Positions 35,201 through 46,829 of a stretch of DNA of 64,000 nucleotides are shown here, one piece after another. The notes beneath the pieces are model-generated. The model did no database searches. It was not told where the DNA came from and saw only the letters and a program-made list of their open reading frames with translations. Source of the stretch: Salminus brasiliensis. Its lineage: Eukaryota > Chordata > Actinopteri > Characiformes > Bryconidae. The first letter of the stretch is position 1. Each line of letters starts with the position of its first letter. Location of the stretch: positions 19,677,490 through 19,741,489 of the forward strand of contig NC_132899.1 of NCBI RefSeq assembly GCF_030463535.1, in the 5' to 3' direction. A program made the translations under genes and the position numbers.

Positions 35201-38200
35201 CATCCAGTGCAGCAGGATCAGTGTAAAGGTTTTCATTAGAGCCAATCAATGCTTCTGAAAAGACTGAACATAGAACAGCAGTGTTTAGTGACTACAAAAA
35301 GCAGCATAATAAAGTGAGGAATTACTACCATCCTGCTTAAATCTTTAAATGCTAAGAACGATCATACCACTAGAAATGGTAGAAATCCCAGCTGGCAAAC
35401 AATTTCTTTAGCAGCTAAAAGTCTTTCAGTGCTTGTAGTTGGCAGTTTTCCCACCCTTTTTTGCAGAAGGTCACTAGTTCTGATATACACGGTCATCTTG
35501 CTGCACAGCTTTTTTCAATGTCTATCCACACATTTTCTATTATGTGTAGGTCAGGGGAGTGTGTGGGCCATCCCAAAAGCTTCAGGTTGTGTTTTTGAAA
35601 GCAGTTCATGATGGTTTTGAGGTATATTTTAGATCATTATCCTGTTGTAGTAGCAATTCCTCATTGGCTTCAGCCTTCAAACAGATGGGTTTGAGATATG
35701 CATCCAGGATTTGCCGGTATTCTGTGGAATTATTTTTTTCTTCTACCAATGCAACATTGCTATGACACCAGAGCAGAACAGATCCACCCCTTTGCTTCAC
35801 AGCTGGCAAGGTGTTCTTCACTTTGCAATGGTGCACTGCCTTCTTGACTCAGAAACGTATATACCTTGAGCATTTGTTTCAGCTGATTACAACTGGTGAG
35901 AAGCCTCAAGCTTCTTTTGCTAATCAAGGTCTGAGATCTTGGCGAAAAACAGTTGAGCTTGCACTGGCTGCATAAATAATTTTTACCGCTTTAAAGACTA
36001 ACTGTACATTAAGATTCGCTGAAAATTTGTGTTTTATGATTGATTAGCAGCAGAGGTTGTGTTTACTGCTCATTTTGAGAAAGGAAAAATTAAACAATTC
36101 ATGCCCCTTGGACAATGGTACCCAAATTTTATAAAAGTAAAAACAATGTTTTATGATTGATTAGCTACAAAAGCTGGCCAATAAGTACCCAAACTTTTGC
36201 ATTAGACTGAATAGACTGCAGCTCTAAGAATTAAATTAAACACGCGCACTATGCTCTTTTATAGATGGCATTATTAAAATTAATGTTTAAAAATTATCAG
36301 AAACCCCTCTTATGTAATTCATTTTTGACCTGAGTACTGAGCTTTTTCACCTGGGAGAACAGGCTCCTCCAAAATAGCTGGTGGTTGGACAGGGGGTGGA
36401 GCCTCTGGACGCTTAATGATTGGCAGGAAAGGTCTGTCAATCCTCTCCATCAAGTATCTCTCATTAAAGGCAGGTGGGTCATGAACTAAAAAAAAAAGTC
36501 TGAATATGAGACACATGCATTCCTATTTTGGTGCTAAATACAGAGCATTCATTGACTAAGCAACTAAAGGCCCTCACCTTCAGGCTTACTGTGGCTTGTT
36601 CGAACCCGGCGTCGAGGTTTGTGCTCAGGTTCCTCCTCTAGAGTGAGAGACCTAATCACAGTCTCGCACACAAACTGGGTCCCGCTGATATCATCATCAC
36701 CCTCTTCATGCGCTTGTGCATCAGTGTTCTCCACATGTCTCTGAGGCTGCACCACTAACACAACACATGCAAAGACTAAGAATGTGCCCAGTCTATATCC
36801 ACCTATCACAAGCTGAGCAGAATACAGATGCCTCTTGTTAATTACAGCAGACTACAATGAAGGCACACCTGTAAACCATGTACTGCATTTCTTACCTTGA
36901 AGTTTTTTCACCCCTGTGTGTTCAGTGTCCTGTTTCACTGAACCCAATCCATGCTTTCCAAACACTGGTCCATAATGAGGAACTGGGGACATGCATGGGG
37001 TCATATCTGAGTAAAAACCCAAAATAGAATTGTGGTCAAAATAATCTATTGACTTATTTTAAGAAATCCAAGTGGACTAGGCCAAGTGGACCAGAATACA
37101 AAACTTACCAACTGGAGTGTTAGCTGGGACTTTCTCCAACTCTTGGACGATATTTATGTCCAGCAACTCAAATGACAGCAGATCCTTTAAAAAAAGAAAA
37201 ACAGCTCTTAACTGTATGTTTTCACATAATATGTGTAGTGATTAAAGCCTGTCTGTTTATGAACACACACCTGTGCAGTGAGCAGGTCCACAGAGGGAAT
37301 GTAGTATTCTCTCTGACAGCTGGAGGACACCTGAGTTTCACAATTTCTGGAGCTGGACCAGCACATGCCTTCCATTCCTATCATATTGGGTTTATTAATC
37401 TGCACAGGAAAATAAATAAACAAATTAATAAATAAATAAAATAAAATAAAATAAAACACGGCCTGAAATTATTTTTAAAATATTTATTCATGATTAATCA
37501 CAATATTTTAAAAAAAGTTAATTATGATTTATTGCATCAGTCTTTTTTGTTCATTTTTTTTTTCCTTTGAAAAGCAGTATATTTTTTATAGCTACAAAAG
37601 AAAAGAATAAAGCTACTTATTATGTTCAACAAATCAGTAACATTACATTCATCGTGTGAATACAGAGTTTACATGAACTGAACATGAAAATGAATGATTT
37701 CACCAGGTTTTCCAACTACTTCCGGCAGCTGTTTTACGGTCACTGGTCTTAGCTCCTCTTTGATTGCAGCCTCTCACTCTTATTCAGCTTGTGTAATCTA
37801 GCACTAGGTAGGTCCAGTGCTAACATTACTGATCTTTGTGGCATCAGCAGTGTGTTTGGCTTATAAATGATACTTCAGACTTAATGTATTTTGGTCATAA
37901 ACAAATGTCTCTCAATGTTTTATTAAGAGTAATATAAATAGAAGCTAGCGTTATTAATTTATCATGTTAACTTTGACTACTCAAAAGCTAAATAAATTCA
38001 CAGAACTGTGATAAATTTTAATGTAAACATCAATTAAGGCTCTTGAGTACTGACCAACTTTGCAAACACAAATGTTTGTGGACACTCCTTCTAATAAATG
38101 CATTCAGCTATTTTAGCTTGCACCCATTGCTGACAAAGACGTGCAAATGCACACACTCACAGCTTTTCTAGTTCCTGTAGAGACGTACTGCTAGTAGAAT

Positions 38201-40368
38201 AGGACTCTCTGGAGAATATAAACATAAACCAATTGGCACCATGCCCAATACCAAGCATGGGCTACAGGGTTATAAAGTCCCGCTGTAAACACTGAGCTGT
38301 GGAGCAGTGCAATTGTGTTCTCTGGTTGACAGTGCTCTACCCAATACTTTTTGGGTGAGTTGGGGATGAGGATCATCCAACATCCTCACCTCACGAACAC
38401 ACTTGTCACTAATGCATTCAAATCCTCATCGCAATGCTCCAAAAATGTGACAAAATCAGGATAAACTATTTAATAATACTGATTTCTAAATAAACAATGA
38501 ATGACGCTGGTGTCCCAATACTTTTGTTCATATAGCGCACCTACTTACCAGTGATTTGCTGCAGTGGGAACTGGGTTTCTGGCCTGAACTGGGCACCACC
38601 ACAATGCTGCACCACACTCGGGGGCCAAACTGCACTCCGCAGTGTGCCAGACGCCAGTGGGAGGTGTAGGTGCCTTCCAGTATCGGTGCCACGAAAGCCA
38701 CACTCACCACACCAACCTCTCCTGGCTTCAGGAAGGGCACTGCCACCTCCTTCTGCTCCCGAGACTCCAGCGCCAGGTTCCCCCACATGAACTTCAGCTT
38801 TATAGAGAAATACAGAGAGTCCACATGCAAACATAGCAGCAAAGTAATAATTCATACAAGGACATGTGGATGCAGGCTTAAGCCTCTCAGATTACAATAT
38901 GAAAGCTAACTATTTCAGGTTGCAATGTTAAAAACAAAACAAACAAACCTTCTACTAAATGTAGATATGCCAGTGTTATATACCTTGGTTTCAGAAGTCC
39001 AGTTGATGTTGCCAGTATTCCTCATCTTCCAGTACTTGATGAACTTGGTGCCAGGCTCCAGACATGTGCCGTCTGGTAGATTCTCATCCAGAAACAAGGC
39101 AGTCATTGTGGGCACCAAGGTGGAGCAGGAGACCTTGGGACCCCTGGTTTGAGTGCACAGAGCATTGTGAGTACAGCTTTGATTCAGCTTCTGTCTTTTT
39201 CTTGAAGCTCAAAGCAAAAAAAAAAAAGGTTTTTAAAAAAGGACGCTATACAATAAAGGCAGCAGGTGCATTTGAGGTAGTTCCATCCACTTGCCAGCGA
39301 TAAACGCAACTATAACAGACAATGAGATAATCTTGATAATGATTGTTCTGGGCTGGGTAGGTAGGTCACCCAGCCCTGACCCCTCTCACTATGGCCCTTA
39401 CTCTGGACTGGAGGCCTGAGGGTCTGGGCCCGGGGCTGGAACTGGACCAGGAGCAGGGGCAGGAGCAGGAACAGAAGCAGGGCCAAGACCTGTGCTGCTA
39501 GTGCCATTCGTGGCTCCACTCCACAGCAGACCTCTCTTCTCCAGCCGCAGCTTCTTCTTGATTTCCTTTACCTCAGCCTTCAGCTGTCTCCGCTCAGCTT
39601 TCAGACGCTGTCTCTCAGCCTTACGCACAGTCCGGTCCCCACGCCTCAAGAACCTGAGAGCACAACAAATCACAAATACCTCAAAACAAGATACACATCT
39701 GACATTTATCATTTTGGAAAGAGCAAACCACAACAAGGTTTGGGGATAATCAACTGCTTACATAAACTATTCCAGACCTGTTAAATTTAATTGGACTTGC
39801 CTGGGTTCTGGAGTCACTCCACGCTCCGGAACAGACAAGGGGGTCCTTGTTCTCTTCAAGTTGTGACTAGGGTCATGTTTGTGACTACATGGCTCGCACA
39901 AGATGCAAGAGGGACAAACACTAGGTAGATAAAAATACATTATTTATTTTTCGGTTCAAAGCAGAAGAAAATATTTTTATTTTACAAACTTCAAGAGAAA
40001 TTGCTGAAGAAATGTTTACCCTTACTGACCTGCAATGATAGCCTCCTCCAGTGGCTGGTCCCTTGCAGCTGGTGCAGTTGGGTGCTGGGTTCGATGTCCT
40101 TGGTGTTGTAGAACTGACTGTGGCCATTTGAGCACCAGAAGTGCTTGGCTCCTCTGAGGGATGGTCAGAGGCTCTGTGTGTGCAGCACTGGCCAGAAAAC
40201 TCACTACACATCCTGTCTACCACCTCCCTGACTACCTGATCTTTGAACTGTGAAGACAAATGAGATAAGATTTATATAGCTAATATTCAGAGTTCAAACT
40301 GGATAGTTCAATTTCTAAAATCTGATTGGCTAAGTCATTGTAAAATAATCAATATACAAACATATGAC

Positions 40369-40399
<31 letters not shown>

Positions 40400-42187
40400 A
40401 ATACTGTATTAATAACCATGTAATTAAAAAGCATTGTGCTGTTCATGGTACAATCTCAGACACTTATATTGCTTGACAACTATAGCATACTATTAACCAA
40501 CTACACTGCTTGACAGAAGAATACTTTACTACAATTATTAGTAATAATATATTAACTATTTTATTTAATATTTATATATTTTTAATTGTATTGTATAACT
40601 TTTTTCACAGGTAACAGGTAAACTAAACACATTTTGTATTGCATCATCTCATGACACATATAAACACCTATAAAGCTGATCTAGTGTATTCTTGACAATG
40701 AAATCCACAGTAAATGATATATTAAATCGTATGCATACGTACTCTGTCCATGTAAGATTTGAACCATGCAGGCACTGCCTCCTCTTCAACTTTCGTCACT
40801 TTGTTTTCCTTCACAACCACCTACGAACAAAGAATAACCACCATCAAACCACATATACATTACAGAAAATGAGAATAGACTTCTGTACATTTTCACACTC
40901 AACATCTGCCAAGGAAGATTTTAATTAGAAATCATTAGGCCTTACTGAGTCCCGCTCAGGGGTCACTTGCGTCTCCTTGTCGGCCACTTTTACTCTGGCC
41001 CGATACGGCGGCGCAGGTCTGGGGTCTATTTTGATTTCTTTACCTTCAGCCTTAACGGCCCCACCTTCAGCCTGGCCCTTCATCTTATACACGTTCATGT
41101 GAAGCTGGTTGGCTTGCTTAAGTGCACTCTAAAGGGAACATTAAGATTCAAAACATTGTGATGTTTTAGTGTATTTATGGTGAACACACCTAAAATGCAT
41201 TAACCACAATTATAATCATATATTAGGCAAAGTCCTACATAATCCCAACAGCTCTGCAAAGTGTACATTTAGAGACCATGACATGAGTCCTTACCTTTAG
41301 AGCCTCCGTATACTCATCTGATGAAAAAAGAAAATGTGTCTTTATGAAAATCTTTAGACAGCATTTAAAGACATCCTATATTTTGGGTTAAACAGGATTA
41401 GTAATTACACACATAGATGCAATATAGCAACATATGTCACATACCTTGACTGTTTATGGATATCTATGAAATAAAGATAGGAAAGAAAGTTAAAAATCAC
41501 CATTATTTTGAATTGACAGTAATTATTCTTCAATTTAATTATAGTAAAAACATTACCATGATGACAGAATCAGGTAAAATGTGGGGTTTATTGGTGAAAC
41601 CAATAAGGTCAAACTGTACCGAGGTAGCTAGCAAAGCTCTAGCTAACGTCCTGCTTACCTCTTCGTTGTCCTCGTCAAAATACTTCACTTGAAAATGGCA
41701 TAATCCGAAAGTCGTTTTAATCTAAAGGCAATTAGAGAATTAAGGGAATTAGCCAAGCATGGGGAAATGACAGCACAAAGGGTAGGCACGAAACAGCGAA
41801 GACTAAACGACTAAACGACAACACGTTACATAGAAAACAAGCTCAACTACTGAGATTCAGTCTTTAACATGTCATTAGACAAGTGCGACTGAGGCCATAT
41901 GACAATAACGACACAGTCGCATTTCCCGTTGCTGGCTAACACTTTAAGACTGCCCATTTACATTAGAGTCTGTTAATGAAAATAAGAGATTAAACATCCA
42001 GCAGTGGCGGTGTTTTGAAGCGAAGTTAGCGGGCGAACGTCCTCCTGTCTGGGTTTGTTTATGTCGGCCTGCGCCTCGGCCTTACCCAGGCCTCCACCGT
42101 CTCCCACTGCGCTTTCTCCGCGTCCACCACGGGCAACTTCTTCACGCTCCCTCGGAAATTCACTTTAACGGTGACAGGATGATTCAT
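32211..42187 (-). CDS. nbr1: Selective autophagy receptor NBR1 (neighbor of BRCA1 gene 1)
   Basis: Twenty-one coding exons join in frame to 989 residues (human 966). In order: 42086-42187, 41659-41721, 41445-41463, 41295-41317, 40946-41128, 40743-40820, 40030-40247, 39801-39920, 39402-39653, 38984-39143, 38549-38797, 37271-37399, 37109-37184, 36896-37006, 36578-36754, 36351-36485, 34822-35263, 34608-34690, 34457-34523, 32788-32890, 32211-32390. Domains are a PB1 domain (about 4-86); a ZZ zinc finger with C214, C217, C228, C231, C237, C240 and His near 244-248; a coiled coil (270-315); a four-tryptophan domain (about 360-480; Trp 391, 401, 411, 454, 468); REYYIPSVDLLTAQ (519-532); the LC3-interacting EEYIVVLP (core Tyr752-Val755); the amphipathic segment LTEGLVKGALSVAASAYKAL (901-920); and a C-terminal UBA domain with MGF at 950-952. 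NBR1 bridges ubiquitinated cargo to LC3/GABARAP on phagophores. Exons 3 and 4 are microexons (19 and 23 nt). Intron 8 uses a GC donor. Teleosts may carry two nbr1 copies; I cannot tell which this is. Confidence 0.97.
32393..32406. repeat. Homopolymer G14 at the last nbr1 acceptor
   Basis: Fourteen G on +, so C14 on the minus strand, directly followed by AG and the last coding exon of nbr1. It forms the whole proximal polypyrimidine tract of that acceptor. Confidence 0.9.
33120..33143. repeat. Poly-T tract in nbr1 intron
   Basis: A run of about 18 T interrupts intron 19. Small A-rich runs near 33010 and 33520 are similar. No retroelement body is recognisable beside it. Confidence 0.7.
35400..36250 (-). 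pseudogene. Tc1/mariner transposon remnant in nbr1 intron 16
   Basis: On the minus strand, 35606-35836 still reads as a piece of Tc1-like transposase: RGGSVLLWCHSN, then a divergent middle, then LQQDNDLKYTSKPS, which corresponds to the catalytic 'QDNDPKHTSK' block. Downstream the + strand shows the inverse of the usual WPSQSPDLNPIE region (GTCAGGGGAGTGTGTGGGCC and AATGTCTATCCACACATTTT). It is broken by stops and missing parts, hence nonfunctional. It is in the same orientation as nbr1. Confidence 0.75.
38062..38539. mobile_element. Short Tc1-like deletion derivative next to an nbr1 splice donor
   Basis: The right end, reverse-complemented, reads TATATGAACAAAAGTATTGG, the typical end of fish Tc1-like elements. 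The left end has TTTGTGGACACTCC. The interior keeps phrases of the same elements (GAGCTGTGGAGCAGTG, GTGTTCTCTGG, CATTCAAATCCTC) but is only about 480 bp, with no transposase frame. It lies in nbr1 intron 11, and its end falls within about 9 bases of exon 11 (38549). Confidence 0.65.
40371..40397. repeat. (CA)n microsatellite
   Basis: A short CA run lies in nbr1 intron 6. Confidence 0.9.
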
Positions 42188-42710
42188 TGTCTTTAGCCAG
42201 GATTGGGTTGAAAATGATCTGCAGGATAGGGACGCTGTGATTTAAGGTGGCGGATCCAGCGTTATCTCCCTCTCTCTGATCCTGTCTGTCTAACTGTCTG
42301 TCTCTCTCTCTGTCTCTCCGTCTGCCCGTTCTTGTTTACATCGTTTAACTCGTACACTCCCCCACATCCACGTAACAGGAAGAGCTTCAGCGCTGTAACT
42401 CGTGTTATCGTTCGTTGTTTTGTGTGTCGCTTAAACTATCTGGAAATAACTTACCTAAAAAGACCAACGTAACACAATTTAAACCTTGTATGTACAATTT
42501 ATTAATATTTAATTAAATTCGATATGTTGAGGGGCGGGGCGGGGCGTGCGCATGCGTGTGCAGCGGTGTCTCGTCGCTCGGTCGCTGATTTCTGAACGTC
42601 ATCTCGGAGCGCGCGAGCACCTTGTGGCTGACAGTCAGCAGTAAAAGCCACACTGTCGGTTAGTGCTGTTAGGACAATCCGCGGCTTTTCACCGTTACTG
42701 ATCTAGAAAC
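42188..42710. promoter_or_regulatory. Head-to-head promoter of nbr1 and psme3
   Basis: Only 523 bases separate the two divergent start codons. The interval holds tandem GC boxes (GGGGCGGGGCGGGGCG, 42531-42546), an overlapping NRF1-like TGCGCATGCG at 42547-42556, and several CpG-rich segments running into psme3 intron 1. A (CTGT/CTCT)n tract lies at 42280-42320. There is no TATA box at a sensible place. The layout is typical of a CpG-island bidirectional promoter for housekeeping genes. The nbr1 5'UTR may contain a separate noncoding exon that I cannot place. Confidence 0.7.
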
Positions 42711-45700
42711 ATGTCTTCGCTCTTAAAAGTGGACAGTGAAATCAAGTCAAAGGTACGTGTGTCCCTCTCCTTTATCAAACACGGCGTGGAAGAGGATCGT
42801 TAGGCCCCGTGTTAGCTAGCTAGCATGTTAGCTAGCTGAGTGTGGAGCAGCAGAGCCGGTGTAGCGGGAGAGCTGGCTAACTTTCCCGCGCCTTAGCCGA
42901 GCAGCTCTCTGTTTACACGCAGTCTGTGTGGGTTGCTTCCTTTCTCATCTATCAGTTGTCTATTTTTCGGACGCGTTTCGGGTGTTTTCTGCTTGTACGC
43001 GCTGTCTCGGCGCTGTGGTGAGTCAGTGAGCTCACCGCTGTGTCTGTGAATCCAGCATGTGCTCTGATCTGCCTCTCAGCCTGCCTGCCTGCCTGCCGGC
43101 TGCATTCAGTTAGCCGTTAGCTCCTTAGCCTTACTCATACCCGAAATCAGGGGGTCGAAAACAGGCTAGCTTGCCATATCGCTCGTAAACAAGTTATCGG
43201 ATAAAGCCAATGTTAACCAGCTACGAAGAAACGCTGGTTTACCTAATGAGTCGTTTAGCTAGCTAATCTGATAGTAGATGTTAAACAGTGCAGCTAACTG
43301 AAGCCCACGGGTTGCGCCCCCGATAAATTCACTAGCTGTTTGGTTGTCACTCGTGTTAGAGGTGCTGATGTTTGTTTTCTCGCTGTAGGTTGATGTTTTC
43401 AGAGAAAGAATCACAGGAGAGGTGAGTTTCGGTCCCGCTACATCACCTGAGAAGATAACCTGTAGTCCTGTACTGTTTGATTCATCTCCTTTGACTCTAA
43501 ATTTTATGTTTAGGCGGAAGATCTGGTGGCAAACTTTTTCCCTAAGAAGTTATTAGAACTGGACCAGTTTCTGAAGGTACTTTTATCTGAAAGATAAATG
43601 TTAATGATACGGTAATGGTTGGAGACACCCTTCAAACATTGCTATTGTAATCACACCATGTGTTTGCTTTTAATTTTTGCCGTACCGGTAATATGATTGT
43701 GTCCCAAATTTCAGGATCCTCTTATAAATATCCGTGAACTGAAAGAAATCCACTCCGAGATCAATCTGACTGTGCCAGACCCAATTCTACTTACAGACAT
43801 CCATGATGGGCTTGAGGGGGTAAGAAATCCAGTACTGGTGTTTTAGAGTCATTAGGATTTCTTTTTTTTCCAAAGTGATGGATTTAAAATGTGTTTCTAC
43901 TCAGAATTTCTGTCACTGTTTTTATTTTATTTAAATAATAGGAAAATGTGTTACATCCTCCTAGGGTTAACCTGTTGGTGGGTAGCATAGTAAATAATCA
44001 TGATTCATTCAATCAACAGCAAAATGCCAAAAAAAGAAAACTTGAGGATGGTCCAGGAGATGACAAGGGTGAGTTCTGCTAAATGTAAAGTTAGTGTTTT
44101 TTGTTGGATAAGTGTCTGTTGTCACACTGTCATTTTCTCATACATAGTTGGTGGGACCAAGGTCTATGTCATGCCTGGTGGAATGATGAAAAGCAACGGC
44201 AAACTGGTAGACCTTATCGAGAAGGTTAAACCTGAGATCAGAACCCTCATAGAGAAATGCAACACTGTAGGTCTACATTTGTCTTCTCAGCATACATAGT
44301 CCCACTCAGTGGCACTTGGTTATGGGACATTTTGTATATTGTGCCGTCTTTCATGTTTGTGTGTGTTTTCTAGGTCAAAATGTGGGTCCAGTTGTTAATT
44401 CCAAGAATAGAAGATGGTAACAACTTTGGTGTTTCAATCCAGGTACAATACGTTTTGATCACATCCTTTTATTTAACACCTGGAGTTACAGCACATTTAA
44501 AAGTTATCTAGTATAGTGGATGGTCACATATCGGTTAGTTAACTAGTTCAGTCACTTATTTTTTTCCAGGACAATCTGGGAGTTTTGCCCGTCATTTATA
44601 TATTAAACTTGATTTTCAGTTTTACACAGTTGATGTATCGTAAAGTTGGAGTTTACTGTAAACTGTCTCTGTCTCTTGCAGGAGGAGACGGTGGCTGAGC
44701 TCAGAACAGTGGAGGGAGAGGCAGCATCTTACCTAGACCAGATATCAAGGTACTGCTATCATCTTCATTCTGTTTGCAGTCAGATGTGGAAATGCACTTT
44801 AGTTCTGATGTTTAATAATGTTTTTATTTTGATATGGGTCAGATGAGAACAGGCACAGTTGTTACAACAATTGTTGTAGTAATACAGATTCTGCATTATC
44901 ATGAAGGTTTCCTTGTTCCTTCGCTGTGGTAAATGATGCATAACAGATGATTTTCACAGCCACATGTAGCCACTCATAGCATGTCTAAAAAGATGGTTGT
45001 GTTTTGTGTTAGTCAGGGTATATGATCTTTTGCTTTCTGTCTTTCAAATGTATAGATACTACATTACAAGAGCAAAACTGGTTTCCAAAGTAGCGAAATA
45101 TCCACATGTGGTAAGTATAGTGTTTTAAAATGCATGCGTATTTGTAATGTAGTCTGAAAATAACTTCAATACCCCTTATTCCTGTATGTTGGCCATTTTA
45201 GGCAGTTCTAAGTAATGGGAGAGATGACTGTTCAGATATTTGTGAGTCACTTGTTTGAATTGACATTGAATTGTTAGTACATGCACAAGATGGCTAACAA
45301 AAGTTTTAAACTTCAGGACCAAACAGTATTGCAGGCCTTCAGAATGAATCAATCTGAGGCAAACCCCACTAGGCTTGCATTTTCCCCACTAAAAACTAAT
45401 CTAAGGGCAAAAACCTCCTGAAATGAGCAAAAATGGAAAATGGCGTTACTGAACTTCACTGGGTATGATGCACAGCAAGGTGCTGATGTCTGTGGCTTGG
45501 CTGACTTAAATGATTAGTGACCAACTATCAATAATTTAAGATTATTTGTTCAATTCCTCATGGTCTTCTGAAATGAAAGTTAATTATGTATAAAAAAAAA
45601 AATAAAAAAAAAAGAACTGGCAGTCCAATGTAGTTCCCTCAATACCGATGCCAATATTATCAAATTCAAACAGACTTTCCACAGCTCTTAAATGTCTCTA

Positions 45701-46056
45701 CTTCATTAAAAATTCAGAAACCCCAGCTTCAGTTCTGTAATAGTAAAAACAAATGTAATACACTTGGGTTGTTTGACTTTCACAGGAAGACTATCGACGC
45801 ACAGTTACAGAGATTGATGAAAAAGAGTACATCAGTCTGAAGATCATAGTGTCAGAACTGAGAAATCAATATGTAAGTTTTCAGTGAAATTATGGAAAGT
45901 TTCCATTTCATTTACAGAGTTCTTGTTTTTAATGAGAGATGGTACCATGTTTTTTGTTACTTTCCTGTTTTACAGGTAACTTTACATGACATGATCCTGA
46001 AGAACATTGAGAAGATAAAGCGGCCCAGGAGCAGCAATACAGACGCGCTCTACTGA
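42711..46056 (+). CDS. psme3: Proteasome activator complex subunit 3 (PA28-gamma, REG-gamma)
   Basis: Eleven coding exons join in frame: 42711-42752, 43389-43421, 43514-43576, 43715-43819, 44020-44068, 44148-44266, 44374-44442, 44682-44749, 45056-45110, 45786-45872 and 45976-46056. The product is 256 residues (human 254). PA28-gamma forms a heptameric ring that caps the 20S proteasome in the nucleus and promotes ubiquitin-independent breakdown of small regulators. The sequence shows the N-terminal helix MSSLLKVDSEIKSK, the nuclear localisation signal KKRK at 85-88 inside the variable homolog-specific loop, and the highly conserved KMWVQLLIPRIEDGNNFGVS followed by ETVAELRTVE. Then come EDYRRTVTEIDEKEYISL and the C-terminus RPRSSNTDALY, which docks into the 20S alpha ring. 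The 'gamma' call rests on the NLS, the RPRSSN tail and the synteny with NBR1. The loop QNAKKRKLEDGPGDDKVGG diverges from human, as expected. All introns are GT-AG. Confidence 0.97.
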
Positions 46057-46317
46057 GACCACTCATCATCTCATCTGTAGCCCTTCCCCATCTTCACTAG
46101 GACTAGCTGGAACCTTGGACTGGTTCTAATGCAATTACGAAAACATTAAAACCAGGCCAAGACCCGCAAGCTCCACCAGACCTGGTGCAACATGCCGCTA
46201 ATGATAGAACTGTAATATATGGTCACTGTTTTAAACCCTTTAAAGAACCCATTTTGATTTCCTAGTGGACAGTGTTAATGTATGGAGACAGTTTGAGTAT
46301 GCATCTTGAGGAGGTCT

Positions 46318-46376
46318 GTTTTTTTTTTTTTTTTTTTTTTTTTTTTCCTTCTTCTTTTTTTTCCTTTTTTTTTTCT
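46318..46376. repeat. T-rich tract in the psme3 3'UTR
   Basis: An almost pure T run of about 60 bases (about 26 consecutive T, then CCTTCTTC and further T runs) lies 260 bases after the stop codon. In the sense transcript it would be a U-rich element. Confidence 0.85.
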
Positions 46377-46798
46377 CGTTATTTAATTAAAAGACTATCT
46401 TAACAACAGGGTTTCTTTTTATCTTTCACAAAACCAAATGCAGTGTAGCACTGTTGTGGATGGTTCTAAGGCATTTTACATGTTTTAGACTCATGGTGAT
46501 GTAAGAGATAGATGTGAAAAGTCTCATCAGGTGATGCTCAGTTGAGGAACTATGAAGGTCTTATTGATGCTGTATTTTAATCTCTTGACTCTGTCCATCT
46601 AAGATCGGTGTAGTCTAAGATGAAAAGCCGTACTTGTGCATCATTTTACATTCACTGAGTTAGAAGTTATTTCATGGCAATGAAATACAAATATTTTACT
46701 TTCTTATTTTCATCTTCATTGATAGAACCACCAAGTTCCCAAAGCTTCTTATGGCTATTTTTTTGTCCAGTTTCTTTTAAGAGTGATGCATTTTGCTG

Positions 46799-46804
46799 AA
46801 TAAA
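46799..46804 (+). terminator. psme3: psme3 polyadenylation signal
   Basis: AATAAA lies about 740 bases past the stop, followed by a T/GT-rich stretch (GTGTTTTTTTTCCAATGTGTTG) suited to the downstream element. An ATTAAA at 46385-46390 is a shorter alternative. Confidence 0.55.
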
Positions 46805-46829
46805 AAGTGTTTTTTTTCCAATGTGTTGA

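Noticed and set aside
34912-35226. 104-residue Ser-rich frame on the + strand
   Set aside because: Antisense shadow of nbr1 exon 17, which is acidic and Ser-rich.
41641-41721. Possible pseudogene status of nbr1 because of very small exons and many introns
   Set aside because: All 21 exons sum to 2970 nt, divisible by three, with no stop and conserved domains throughout.
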